Of a DNA stretch of 6,670 bases, positions 1 through 5,192 are shown one piece after another; position 1 is the stretch's first letter, and each line of letters begins with the position of its first letter. The position numbers were made by a program, and so were the translations under genes. The notes beneath the pieces were generated by a model that made no database searches, was not told where the DNA came from, and saw only the letters and a list, made by a program, of their open reading frames with translations. The stretch is from Deltaproteobacteria bacterium (GTDB taxonomy: Bacteria > Desulfobacterota > Desulfobacteria > Desulfobacterales > Desulfatirhabdiaceae): the NCBI GenBank assembly GCA_026388755.1, contig JAPLJE010000056.1:1-6670 (forward strand), read 5' to 3'.

Positions 1-380
1 GAAGCGGCCGGTTCATTGCGGATACCTGCAGGCAGTGCCCTCACCCCGTGCCCTGCGCCACGGCCTGTCCCGAGAACGCTATCATCGCCGACCCGGTTAC
101 CGGCGCCCGCATCGTGGATACGTTTGCATGCGTCGGTTGCCGTCTGTGCCAGCGAGCCTGTCCCTGGAACATGATCAACTTCGATGAGCAAAGTCAAAAA
201 GCCACCAAGTGCTTCCTTTGCCAGGGCCATCCCAAATGCGTGGAAGCGTGCCCGTCCGGTGCTCTGCACTATGTCCCCTGGCGTGACATGACCCGCGAGG
301 CGGCCCCGGGCAGGGCTGCGCTGCGAGTGGTCTCTGCCGAGAAAGCCAAAGAATGCCTGGATTGCCATTTGCCCCGGTAA
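1..380 (+). CDS. ydhY: Poly-[4Fe-4S] ferredoxin-like electron-transfer subunit, YdhY type (5' end outside window)
   Basis: The frame is open from the first full codon at position 3, so the gene starts upstream; 125 residues and a TAA stop are present. Three cubane motifs are visible: CRQC-x5-C-x3-CP near the start, CVGC-x2-C-x3-CP in the middle and CFLC-x5-C-x3-CP after it, twelve cysteines in all. Phrases such as ADTCRQC, ACPWNM, ACPSGAL and a closing WRDMT match E. coli YdhY as I remember it, and that protein has a further cluster in the part missing here. The product probably carries electrons between the adjacent AOR-family enzyme and another redox partner. The last residues read ECLDCHLPR, a CxxCH motif beyond the end of E. 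coli YdhY. The next gene follows after 36 nt, so the two are surely co-transcribed. The ferredoxin call is very secure; the YdhY assignment is good but from memory. Whether the missing N-terminus carries an export signal cannot be seen. Confidence 0.9.
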   Translation, partial: SGRFIADTCRQCPHPVPCATACPENAIIADPVTGARIVDTFACVGCRLCQRACPWNMINFDEQSQKATKCFLCQGHPKCVEACPSGALHYVPWRDMTREAAPGRAALRVVSAEKAKECLDCHLPR

Positions 381-404
381 CGAAATTCACGGCAATAGAA
401 ACAC

Positions 405-410
405 AAGGAG
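405..410 (+). promoter_or_regulatory. Shine-Dalgarno site of the YdhV-type gene
   Basis: AAGGAG lies six bases before the ATG at 417. It is the only strong ribosome-binding site in the 36-nt gap after the ferredoxin gene and fixes the start codon. Confidence 0.85.
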
Positions 411-416
411 ACCAGC

Positions 417-2534
417 ATGGCGAAAGAAAAGGGAGGTTTTGCCGGCAAAGTCCTACGGGTAGACCTCTCCACCGGAAAGATCAGCTTTGAGGATACCGTT
501 GCAAAATACCGGGAGGTGCTGGGGGGTACGGGCATCGGCTATAAGGTCCTCTGGGACGAGGTTCCGGCGGGGACCGTGCCATTTGACGCCGGCAACAAGA
601 TCGTCTTTGCCACCGGAGTCCTGGCGGGCACCGGCGTCCCCTGCAATGGCCGTACCGCCGTGACCACCCTTTTTCCCTCCTGCCGGCCTCAGCCCCTGGT
701 GGCAAGCGGGCATATGGGGGGCCATTTCGCCGCCAAACTCAAGTACGCAGGTTATGACGCGTTAATCGTCGAGGGCAAGGCCGATCGGCCGGTGTGGCTC
801 TTCATCCGCGATGGCCGCGTCGAAATCCGCGATGCCAGGCATCTCTGGGGCACCGGTATCCGCCGTGCCACCCTGGAGATCAGTCAGGAGATGGGGCCGG
901 AGAGCGTTGTGGCAGCCATCGGTCAGGCCGGCGAGAACCTTGTGCCCCTGTCCGTGGTGATGAATTCGGTTTCCCACTCGGCCGGCGGTGTCGGCGCAGT
1001 GATGGGCGCCAAGAACCTCAAGGCCGTTGCCGTGCAAGGCAGCGGTTCGGTGCGCATCGCCGGGGATAAATCCGAGTGGGAGCGTCTGGTCAAATTTCAT
1101 CTGTCTATTCTGGGCGCCAACAATCAACACGTGGTGCCGAGCTTCCCGCATCCGCAGTCCGAGTACTACAATCCCACCTCCCGCTGGGTGGGTGCCCCGG
1201 GTAAACGCTGGGGCGCAGCAGAGCCGCCGGTAGAGATCAACGGCGGTCTCTACGATCTGAACCGAATCGCCTTTCGTTCCAACAGCGGCGCCTTCTATCT
1301 GGGCGACCAGGCCTGGCGGTACACGGTGCGGGGCAACGGCTGTACGGGGTGCCCCATCCGCTGCCACACCATCCTGAAAGTCCCTTCGGTGGAAGCCAAG
1401 TACGGCATCCGCGAAGTGGCTCAGAATACCTGCGGCGGGATGGTTTTCGGACGTTCTTTTTTCAAACAACTGCCAGGTGGCCTGATTGGTCCTGCAGCGC
1501 TTGAAGCCTGCATGGTCGGCATGCACATGGCCGACGATCTGGGGCTCTGGTGCAACTACGGCCAACTGCAGCGCGACTTGATCAAGCTTTATTACGACGG
1601 CACGCTTAAGACCAAGATCGGCTCCGACGAGTATGCCTCGTTTTCCTGGGACAAATATGAAAACGGCGATCCGGCCTTTCTCTTTGAGATCATTCCCCGC
1701 ATCGCCATGCGCCAGGGCGAGTTGGGCGAAGCCCTGGGACTTGGCACCGGAGGGCTTTTAGACCACTGGTCCATCCCGGAGGAGACCTGGACTCAGGATT
1801 CCGCCACCGCCTACTGGAAACTCGGCCATCCCAAGCACCACGCCAATGAAGACGACGGCCAGTGCGGGGTCATCATCAACACCCAGTATAACCGCGATGC
1901 CCAGTGCCACTCCCACGTGAACTTCATTCGAAACGGCCTGCCCCTGGCGGTGCAAAAGAAACTGGCCGCCGAGATCTGGGGATCTCCCGAAGCCGTGGAC
2001 GGCACCGGCGACTATACGCCCATGAACATTCATAAAGCCCGGCGGGCCCGGTGGTCGCTGGTCCGAAAGGAACTTCACGACAGTCTGGGCCTGTGCAACT
2101 GGATGGGGCCGTGGGTGGCTTCTCCCCTCAAGGAACGCGGCTATTCGGGGGACGACAGCCTGGAATCCAGGTTCTACAGCCTGGCCACCGGGGAGAAGAG
2201 GAGCCGCGAGGATCTTGACCTGATCGGCGAGCGGATATTCGTTCTGCACCGGGCGCTGACCATCCGGGGCATGGGCAGCATGGAGATGCGCACCCGGCAC
2301 GACCTCACACCGCAATGGATCTACCAGGACCCCAACGGGGCTCAGTCCTTCACGAAAGGCACCATCCGCATGGATCCCCAGGATATTGCCAGGGCCATGG
2401 AACTGTTCTACGAGGTGATGGGCTGGGACAAGGCCACCGGGGCGCCCACGGCAAAGGCTTACGCCCGGTTGGGGCTTCAATCGGTAGCCGATGGCCTGGC
2501 AGTGAAAAAACTCGTGGCAGGGGTCAAGGGATGA
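417..2534 (+). CDS. ydhV: Aldehyde ferredoxin oxidoreductase-family tungsten/molybdenum enzyme, YdhV type
   Basis: This is a 705-residue member of the AOR family, close in length to E. coli YdhV (700) and longer than archaeal AOR (about 605). The N-terminal domain opens with the family pattern GKVLRVDLSTGKI and contains GGVGAVMGAKNLKAVAV from residue 190, a metallopterin-binding segment of the family. The cubane ligands are C309, C312 and C316 (CTGCPIRC), plus C560 in the D-x-x-G-L-C motif starting at D555, the arrangement known from Pyrococcus AOR. Stretches such as GANNQHVVPS, LGLWCNYGQL and YTPMN resemble YdhV specifically, more than the aldehyde-oxidising AORs or BamB. It should be a soluble oxidoreductase exchanging electrons with the preceding Fe-S subunit. 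No signal peptide is present. The physiological substrate is unknown for this subfamily, so 'aldehyde' should not be taken literally. The stop overlaps the next start (ATGA). All family ligands are present and there is no sign of decay. Confidence 0.93.
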   Translation: MAKEKGGFAGKVLRVDLSTGKISFEDTVAKYREVLGGTGIGYKVLWDEVPAGTVPFDAGNKIVFATGVLAGTGVPCNGRTAVTTLFPSCRPQPLVASGHMGGHFAAKLKYAGYDALIVEGKADRPVWLFIRDGRVEIRDARHLWGTGIRRATLEISQEMGPESVVAAIGQAGENLVPLSVVMNSVSHSAGGVGAVMGAKNLKAVAVQGSGSVRIAGDKSEWERLVKFHLSILGANNQHVVPSFPHPQSEYYNPTSRWVGAPGKRWGAAEPPVEINGGLYDLNRIAFRSNSGAFYLGDQAWRYTVRGNGCTGCPIRCHTILKVPSVEAKYGIREVAQNTCGGMVFGRSFFKQLPGGLIGPAALEACMVGMHMADDLGLWCNYGQLQRDLIKLYYDGTLKTKIGSDEYASFSWDKYENGDPAFLFEIIPRIAMRQGELGEALGLGTGGLLDHWSIPEETWTQDSATAYWKLGHPKHHANEDDGQCGVIINTQYNRDAQCHSHVNFIRNGLPLAVQKKLAAEIWGSPEAVDGTGDYTPMNIHKARRARWSLVRKELHDSLGLCNWMGPWVASPLKERGYSGDDSLESRFYSLATGEKRSREDLDLIGERIFVLHRALTIRGMGSMEMRTRHDLTPQWIYQDPNGAQSFTKGTIRMDPQDIARAMELFYEVMGWDKATGAPTAKAYARLGLQSVADGLAVKKLVAGVKG

Positions 2535-3097
2535 CCGGCCAGGAAAGCCAAACCCTTTGCCAGGCCCTTGCCATGGCGATCCGGGATGCGAGCATGGCCG
2601 GGCAGTTGGTGGGCAGGGATGCATTGCTTGCTGAGCTTCGAGGTTGCAGCCTGCCGAGCTCCGATGAACCAGGTTTCCCGGACATGGAAGCCCTTCTTGC
2701 CGAGACACTTTCTGCCAACGCGGACCTGGCCGCCCTGACGAGCATTTCCGGAGAGATTCTATACCACGCACCGTCTCTGCTCAGCCGCACCTATGCCGGC
2801 ATCCTGGACAGCAAGGCCTCACCGGTACGCCTCATCGCCGAAGAGGTCAGGAGGAACTCGGCGGATTACCCCCGGCCGTTGCCCCTGGAACTTTTCGAGC
2901 AATCTCCCTTCGATCTAATTCCCGAACAAATCGAAGCCAGCCTCAAGACCATGGCTGCCGGCCCGGAATTTGCCGACATCTCCTTTGTCACCACCTCCAC
3001 CGGAGCGGTCTATCTCTTCTCCAGCCGCCACCTGGAGCGCCCTTACGCTGCCTTTCTCGCAGAACGTGCCGATACCGGGCTGCTGCTGAATCCCTGA
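2531..3097 (+). CDS. Unrecognised 188-residue protein in the YdhY-YdhV operon (position of ydhW)
   Basis: The ATG overlaps the TGA of the YdhV-type gene (ATGA), and AGGGG at 2519-2523 gives a ribosome-binding site seven bases upstream. The frame stays open further upstream to 2315, but that part only shadows the enzyme gene. The protein is soluble-looking, with no signal peptide, no membrane helix and only two cysteines, so it is not another Fe-S carrier. The N-terminal third looks helical (LCQALAMAIRDASMAG), the middle is rich in acidic residues and leucine, and the C-terminal part has a probable beta-hairpin near DISFVTTSTGAVYLFSS. In E. coli the gene after ydhV is ydhW, also of unknown function; position suggests equivalence but I could not confirm sequence similarity. 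Tight coupling suggests a subunit or a maturation/assembly factor of the oxidoreductase, which is inference. Codon usage is GC-rich like the two genes before it. Confidence 0.8.
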   Translation: MTGQESQTLCQALAMAIRDASMAGQLVGRDALLAELRGCSLPSSDEPGFPDMEALLAETLSANADLAALTSISGEILYHAPSLLSRTYAGILDSKASPVRLIAEEVRRNSADYPRPLPLELFEQSPFDLIPEQIEASLKTMAAGPEFADISFVTTSTGAVYLFSSRHLERPYAAFLAERADTGLLLNP

Positions 3098-3271
3098 AAG
3101 ATAAAAAGGCAAGAAGGTCATCGAGGCGCTTGGCTGTAAGCTGTCAATTGTATAGATGGAGCATCATTTAAAACATAACTCCAAATTGTCATCGCTGTAA
3201 CAAAGCTAATTCAGACGATGTAAAAAGCCGCGCGGCCGATTGGCAACGATTGCATTTTTAATAAATATTTC

Positions 3272-3300
3272 TTGATAATAACCTTATTAGGTAATATTAT
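3272..3300 (+). promoter_or_regulatory. Sigma70-like promoter of the toxin-antitoxin operon
   Basis: TTGATA (3272-3277, 5 of 6 matches to the -35 consensus) and TATTAT (3295-3300, 5 of 6 to the -10 consensus) are separated by exactly 17 bp. Transcription would begin about seven bases past the -10 box, which is at or next to the toxin ATG at 3307. No Shine-Dalgarno site precedes that ATG, so the transcript from this promoter would be leaderless or nearly so. Confidence 0.6.
3275..3300. promoter_or_regulatory. Imperfect dyad overlapping the promoter, candidate antitoxin operator
   Basis: ACCT (3281-3284) and AGGT (3289-3292) face each other across TATT. Outside them lie ATAATA (3275-3280) and TATTAT (3295-3300), which are also exact complements but offset by two bases. 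The dyad sits between and over the -35 and -10 boxes. Type II antitoxins with an HTH domain usually repress their own promoter through such a site, so autoregulation by the downstream XRE protein is likely. AT-rich DNA produces weak dyads by chance, hence moderate confidence. Confidence 0.4.
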
Positions 3301-3306
3301 AACCAC

Positions 3307-3573
3307 ATGCAATACGAGGTCAAAATCAAAAAGAAAGCCCTCCGTGGGCTGGAAAAACTTCCTGTAGACGTGCGGAAGTTATTATTTTTACTGATTGAAG
3401 ACCTTAAAGCAGATGGCCCGATATAAAAAGGTTGGTACAATTTTTCACCCTTGGGTAATGATAGATACCACTGCCATTTAAATTATCGCTATGTGGCGTG
3501 CTGGACTTATCGACAGGGGGAGATCGTAATTGAGGTGTATTATGTTGGCTCCCGTGAAAAAGCCCCGTATTGA
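3307..3573 (+). pseudogene. RelE/ParE-family toxin gene interrupted by one in-frame TAA
   Basis: From the ATG at 3307 the frame encodes 39 residues (MQYEVKIKKKALRGLEKLP...), meets TAA at 3424-3426, then continues in the same frame for 48 more residues to TGA at 3571. The joined 88-codon product has the size and signature of RelE/ParE-superfamily mRNA-cleaving toxins: basic N-terminal helices, then YHCHLNYRYVACW and a closing EVYYVGSREKAPY with conserved Tyr, Arg and Tyr. Nothing else is damaged, so one substitution (for example CAA, Gln, to TAA) explains the break. Homologues as I recall them have a Gln or Arg at this point (GPI-R/Q-x-x-W). The last 32 nt overlap the antitoxin gene. The 39-residue fragment lacks the catalytic strands and should be inactive. 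A sequencing error or stop readthrough could mean an active toxin instead. The stop is TAA, so selenocysteine or pyrrolysine recoding does not apply. Confidence 0.85.
3532..3535 (+). promoter_or_regulatory. Shine-Dalgarno site that decides the antitoxin start
   Basis: GAGG lies six bases before the ATG at 3542 and inside the toxin frame. It supports 3542 over an in-frame TTG at 3530 that has no comparable site, and gives the antitoxin its own translation start independent of toxin translation, which terminates early at 3426. Confidence 0.55.
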
Positions 3574-3898
3574 GATATCCCTTCAAGGTGAGCATGTTAA
3601 TGAGCTCATTGATTGGATAAGTAAAAAATATGAAGTAAATATACTCTCATCCGAAGATTCCGATAGCATAGCCATTGAAGAGACTGATTTTTGGAAAGAA
3701 ATGCAGTCCAACAGAATCGGCAACCTTCTTTCCGCAGCCCGGTTAAAAGCCAGCCTGTCACAGTCACAACTCGCTGATAAGCTCGGTGTCCGCCAAAACA
3801 TGATCAGTGACTACGAAAGGGGCAAGCGCAGGCTTTCGCCGGCAATGGCAAAACGGATAGCTGAAATTCTTCATTTCAATGTTGAAAGACTTTCATAG
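3542..3898 (+). CDS. XRE-family HTH antitoxin, partner of the upstream RelE-type toxin
   Basis: The protein has 118 residues. The N-terminal half (to about residue 57) has a lone amphipathic segment, VNELIDWISKKYEVN, and an acidic linker ending in FWKEM; this part probably wraps and neutralises the toxin. The C-terminal half (about 58-113) is a Cro/CI-type helix-turn-helix: RIGNLLSAARLKASLSQSQ, then LADKLGV, a recognition helix around RQNMISDYE, and the RGKRRLS turn typical of XRE proteins. Toxin-first order with overlapping genes is that of higBA-like modules. It should both bind the toxin and repress the promoter at 3272-3300. The gene is intact although the toxin carries a stop, so it may now be an orphan antitoxin able to counter related toxins or regulate genes. 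Start chosen at 3542 for its GAGG site. Family call secure; exact HigA or RelB naming not attempted. Confidence 0.9.
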   Translation: MLAPVKKPRIEISLQGEHVNELIDWISKKYEVNILSSEDSDSIAIEETDFWKEMQSNRIGNLLSAARLKASLSQSQLADKLGVRQNMISDYERGKRRLSPAMAKRIAEILHFNVERLS

Positions 3899-3990
3899 TG
3901 TTCTGGGGAGTGATTTTCGGCTCAATCGGTTTAGGCTTTTTTGTTTCAGGTATCGTTATGATCGTATTGCCTTTTATTATAAAAAATTAA
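3898..3990 (+). CDS. Possible 30-residue single-helix membrane peptide, perhaps a remnant of a larger small protein
   Basis: A GTG overlaps the antitoxin stop (TAGTG) and opens a frame of 30 codons ending in TAA at 3988-3990. The product is almost wholly hydrophobic (FWGVIFGSIGLGFF, then SGIVMIVLPFIIKN) and would form one membrane helix with a Lys-Asn end. The opening WG-x-x-FGSIGLGFF resembles, from memory, the start of a roughly 65-70-residue two-helix membrane protein family of deltaproteobacteria, sometimes labelled 'amino acid transport protein', whose end resembles the SGIV...LPF part here. If so, the middle has been lost in frame. There is no strong ribosome-binding site; translation would depend on coupling to the antitoxin. 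It may equally be a chance frame. Confidence 0.35.
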   Translation: MFWGVIFGSIGLGFFVSGIVMIVLPFIIKN

Positions 3991-3999
3991 ATATATATT
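3967..3999 (+). promoter_or_regulatory. Weak candidate promoter before the ABC importer genes
   Basis: TTGCCT (3967-3972) and TATATT (3994-3999) could form -35 and -10 boxes, but the spacing of 21 bp is too long; TATATA at 3992 gives 19 bp. The surrounding AT-rich stretch (3972-4002) is the only plausible promoter region between the antitoxin and the binding-protein gene. No riboswitch-like fold or TPP-box sequence was recognised here. Confidence 0.2.
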
Positions 4000-4017
4000 T
4001 TTGTGGTGTCGCTGATC

Positions 4018-4024
4018 AAGGAGG
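4018..4024 (+). promoter_or_regulatory. Strong Shine-Dalgarno site of the binding-protein gene
   Basis: AAGGAGG, a near-perfect anti-16S match, lies six bases before the ATG at 4031. Such strength fits a periplasmic binding protein made in excess over its membrane partners. Confidence 0.85.
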
Positions 4025-4030
4025 ATAAAA

Positions 4031-5050
4031 ATGGATAAGAGAAATTATTCCATTGTTTGTGGTATTCTTGCTTTGTTTATAAATGTGCTGTGTTTTGCGG
4101 ACGAAACCAAATTGAATGTCGGAGTTTTGAAATTAACCAGTTCGGCTCCGATATTTATCGGAATGGAAAAGGGGTTTTTTAAGGCGGAAGGATTGATTTT
4201 AGAACTTCAATGGTTTGACGCAGCTCAACCGATCGCTGTTGCAACGGCGTCAAACAAGGTTGAAGTCGGCGCCACCGGCATCACGGCAGGCCTTTTCAAT
4301 ATGGTGGCCGGCGGGCAGAAACTTTTGATTGTCGCGGATAAAGGCCGTGAGTCAAAAGGGTATTCTTCATCGGCGGTTATGGTGAATACTGAACTATGGA
4401 ATAACGGCGTAAAAAAGATTCATGATTTGAAAGGAAAGAAGATTGGAATCACTCAAATCGGCTCTACGTTTCATTATATGATCGGCAGACTTCTCGAAGC
4501 AAATGGATTAACGCTAAAAGATGTGGAGCTGGTTCCGCTTTCAAAAATCAGTGCATTGATGGCCGGTTTGCAGAGTCGGCAGGTTGATGCGGTCATTTTG
4601 AATGAACCCAATATCACCATGGTGTTAAAGGACGGATACGGCAAGCTCGTCATTCAGGTCGGAGATGTTATGGATTATCAGACATCGGCGATTTTCTTTT
4701 CTCCCGATTTTGCAAAAAACAGACGCGACAATGCCGTCAAGTTTTTAAAAGGGTATATAAACGCAACACGGTATTATCATGATGCCGTTTTAACGAAAAA
4801 AGACGGAAAAAGTGTTCCCGGAAAAAATTATGATGAAGTTATAGCAATTATTGCAAAATATACCGGCACGCCTTTCGAGGATATTAAAAACGGTCTTCCG
4901 AATATGGACCGCGACGGCAGGTTGCTGGAAGCGGATATTCAAACCCAGATCGACTGGTACGCCGCCAATCAAATGATTGAAAAGAAAATCTCCTCAAAAG
5001 AAGTGACCGATTCAACGCTCTGGGAAGCTGCCATAAAGCAGTTAAAGTAA
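4031..5050 (+). CDS. Periplasmic substrate-binding protein of a NitT/TauT-type (NMT1/SsuA-like) ABC importer
   Basis: The 339-residue product starts with a Sec signal peptide: basic MDKR, a hydrophobic core to about residue 20, and a likely cleavage after CFA at residue 23. There is no convincing lipobox. The mature part has the marks of the SsuA/TauA/NrtA and NMT1/THI5-like fold: LNVGVLKLTSSAPIFIGMEKGFFKAEGL at the N-terminus (first lobe, ligand entry), VEVGATGITAG, the hinge-proximal HDLKGKKIGITQIGS at about 131-145, and the second-lobe segment AGLQSRQVDAVILNEP. It captures a small solute in the periplasm and delivers it to the permease encoded downstream. Family members bind nitrate, sulfonates, taurine, pyrimidine precursors or aromatic acids, and the sequence does not let me choose. 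It is the first gene of the importer operon; a hairpin follows its stop. Composition is clearly more AT-rich than the oxidoreductase operon. Confidence 0.88.
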   Translation: MDKRNYSIVCGILALFINVLCFADETKLNVGVLKLTSSAPIFIGMEKGFFKAEGLILELQWFDAAQPIAVATASNKVEVGATGITAGLFNMVAGGQKLLIVADKGRESKGYSSSAVMVNTELWNNGVKKIHDLKGKKIGITQIGSTFHYMIGRLLEANGLTLKDVELVPLSKISALMAGLQSRQVDAVILNEPNITMVLKDGYGKLVIQVGDVMDYQTSAIFFSPDFAKNRRDNAVKFLKGYINATRYYHDAVLTKKDGKSVPGKNYDEVIAIIAKYTGTPFEDIKNGLPNMDRDGRLLEADIQTQIDWYAANQMIEKKISSKEVTDSTLWEAAIKQLK

Positions 5051-5052
5051 GG

Positions 5053-5073
5053 CTCCGGCATGTGATGCCGGAG
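5053..5073 (+). terminator. Perfect 9-bp hairpin after the binding-protein gene; attenuator or mRNA-stabilising structure
   Basis: CTCCGGCAT (5053-5061) and ATGCCGGAG (5065-5073) pair perfectly around a three-base GTG loop, starting two bases after the TAA. No U-run follows directly; the nearest T-rich stretch (TTTTGTTT, 5083-5090) begins nine bases later, so this is a poor intrinsic terminator. Hairpins in this position often protect the upstream binding-protein mRNA or let only part of transcription continue into the ATPase and permease genes. Confidence 0.6.
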
Positions 5074-5179
5074 AGTCGTCCGTTTTGTTTAAAATGGCTG
5101 TCTGAAGAATTCGTCGTGGAAGTTGCTTTCGATCCATGTTCTCTGCGATGCCGATTTTTCCGGAACAGCCGTTTTTTTT

Positions 5180-5183
5180 GGAG
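5180..5183 (+). promoter_or_regulatory. Shine-Dalgarno site that decides the ATPase start
   Basis: GGAG lies nine bases before the ATG at 5193. An earlier in-frame ATG at 5136 has no well-placed site and would add 19 residues that fall outside the usual ATPase start, so 5193 is preferred. Confidence 0.6.
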
Positions 5184-5192
5184 AATCCTGAG

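Larger units (their letters stand above)
3098..3306 (+). other. AT-rich intergenic stretch between the oxidoreductase operon and the toxin-antitoxin pair
   Basis: No coding frame, tRNA or clear intrinsic terminator is visible. It contains a 10-base self-complementary GC block at 3227-3236 (GCCGCGCGGC) preceded by five As, and two CGATTG copies spaced 10 bp apart (3237 and 3247). Composition drops abruptly from GC-rich to AT-rich here. The last 35 bases hold the promoter described separately. Confidence 0.6.

Noticed and set aside
762..1565. Minus-strand open frame of 267 codons inside the YdhV-type gene
   Set aside because: Low-complexity His/Ala/Gly/Val composition caused by the G/C third positions of the real gene opposite it; no ribosome-binding site or recognisable domain.
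2315..2530. Upstream extension of the 188-residue protein to an earlier ATG
   Set aside because: The extra 72 codons lie entirely inside the YdhV-type gene in another frame and look like a shadow; the ATGA overlap at 2531 with AGGGG upstream is a standard start.
1758..2771. Long open frame on the minus strand (337 codons) opposite the YdhV-type gene and its neighbour
   Set aside because: It is antisense to two clearly real genes, its translation is rich in Pro, Gly, His and Arg as expected from the GC-rich complement, and no family motif appears.
3227..3236. GCCGCGCGGC palindrome as a terminator of the oxidoreductase operon
   Set aside because: It is a self-complementary 10-mer with no loop and no following T-run, 130 bases after the stop; as RNA it would form a poor hairpin.
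3237..3252. Two CGATTG copies 10 bp apart as a regulator-binding repeat
   Set aside because: Six-base repeats occur easily by chance, they lie 20 bp or more upstream of the -35 box, and nothing nearby suggests a regulator for them.
3424..3426. Programmed recoding of the toxin stop by selenocysteine or pyrrolysine
   Set aside because: Those systems use TGA and TAG; this codon is TAA and no recoding hairpin follows it. Plain readthrough cannot be excluded but has no positive support.
3899..4030. Riboswitch (for example TPP) before the binding-protein gene, considered because the NMT1/THI5-like family can carry thiamine precursors
   Set aside because: No conserved TPP-box sequence or multi-stem fold is apparent in this short AT-rich gap, most of which is taken by the 30-codon frame.
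5136..5192. Earlier ATG giving a 277-residue ATPase
   Set aside because: The added 19 residues are unlike ATPase N-termini and the ATG lacks a well-placed ribosome-binding site, whereas 5193 has GGAG and begins at the usual family position.
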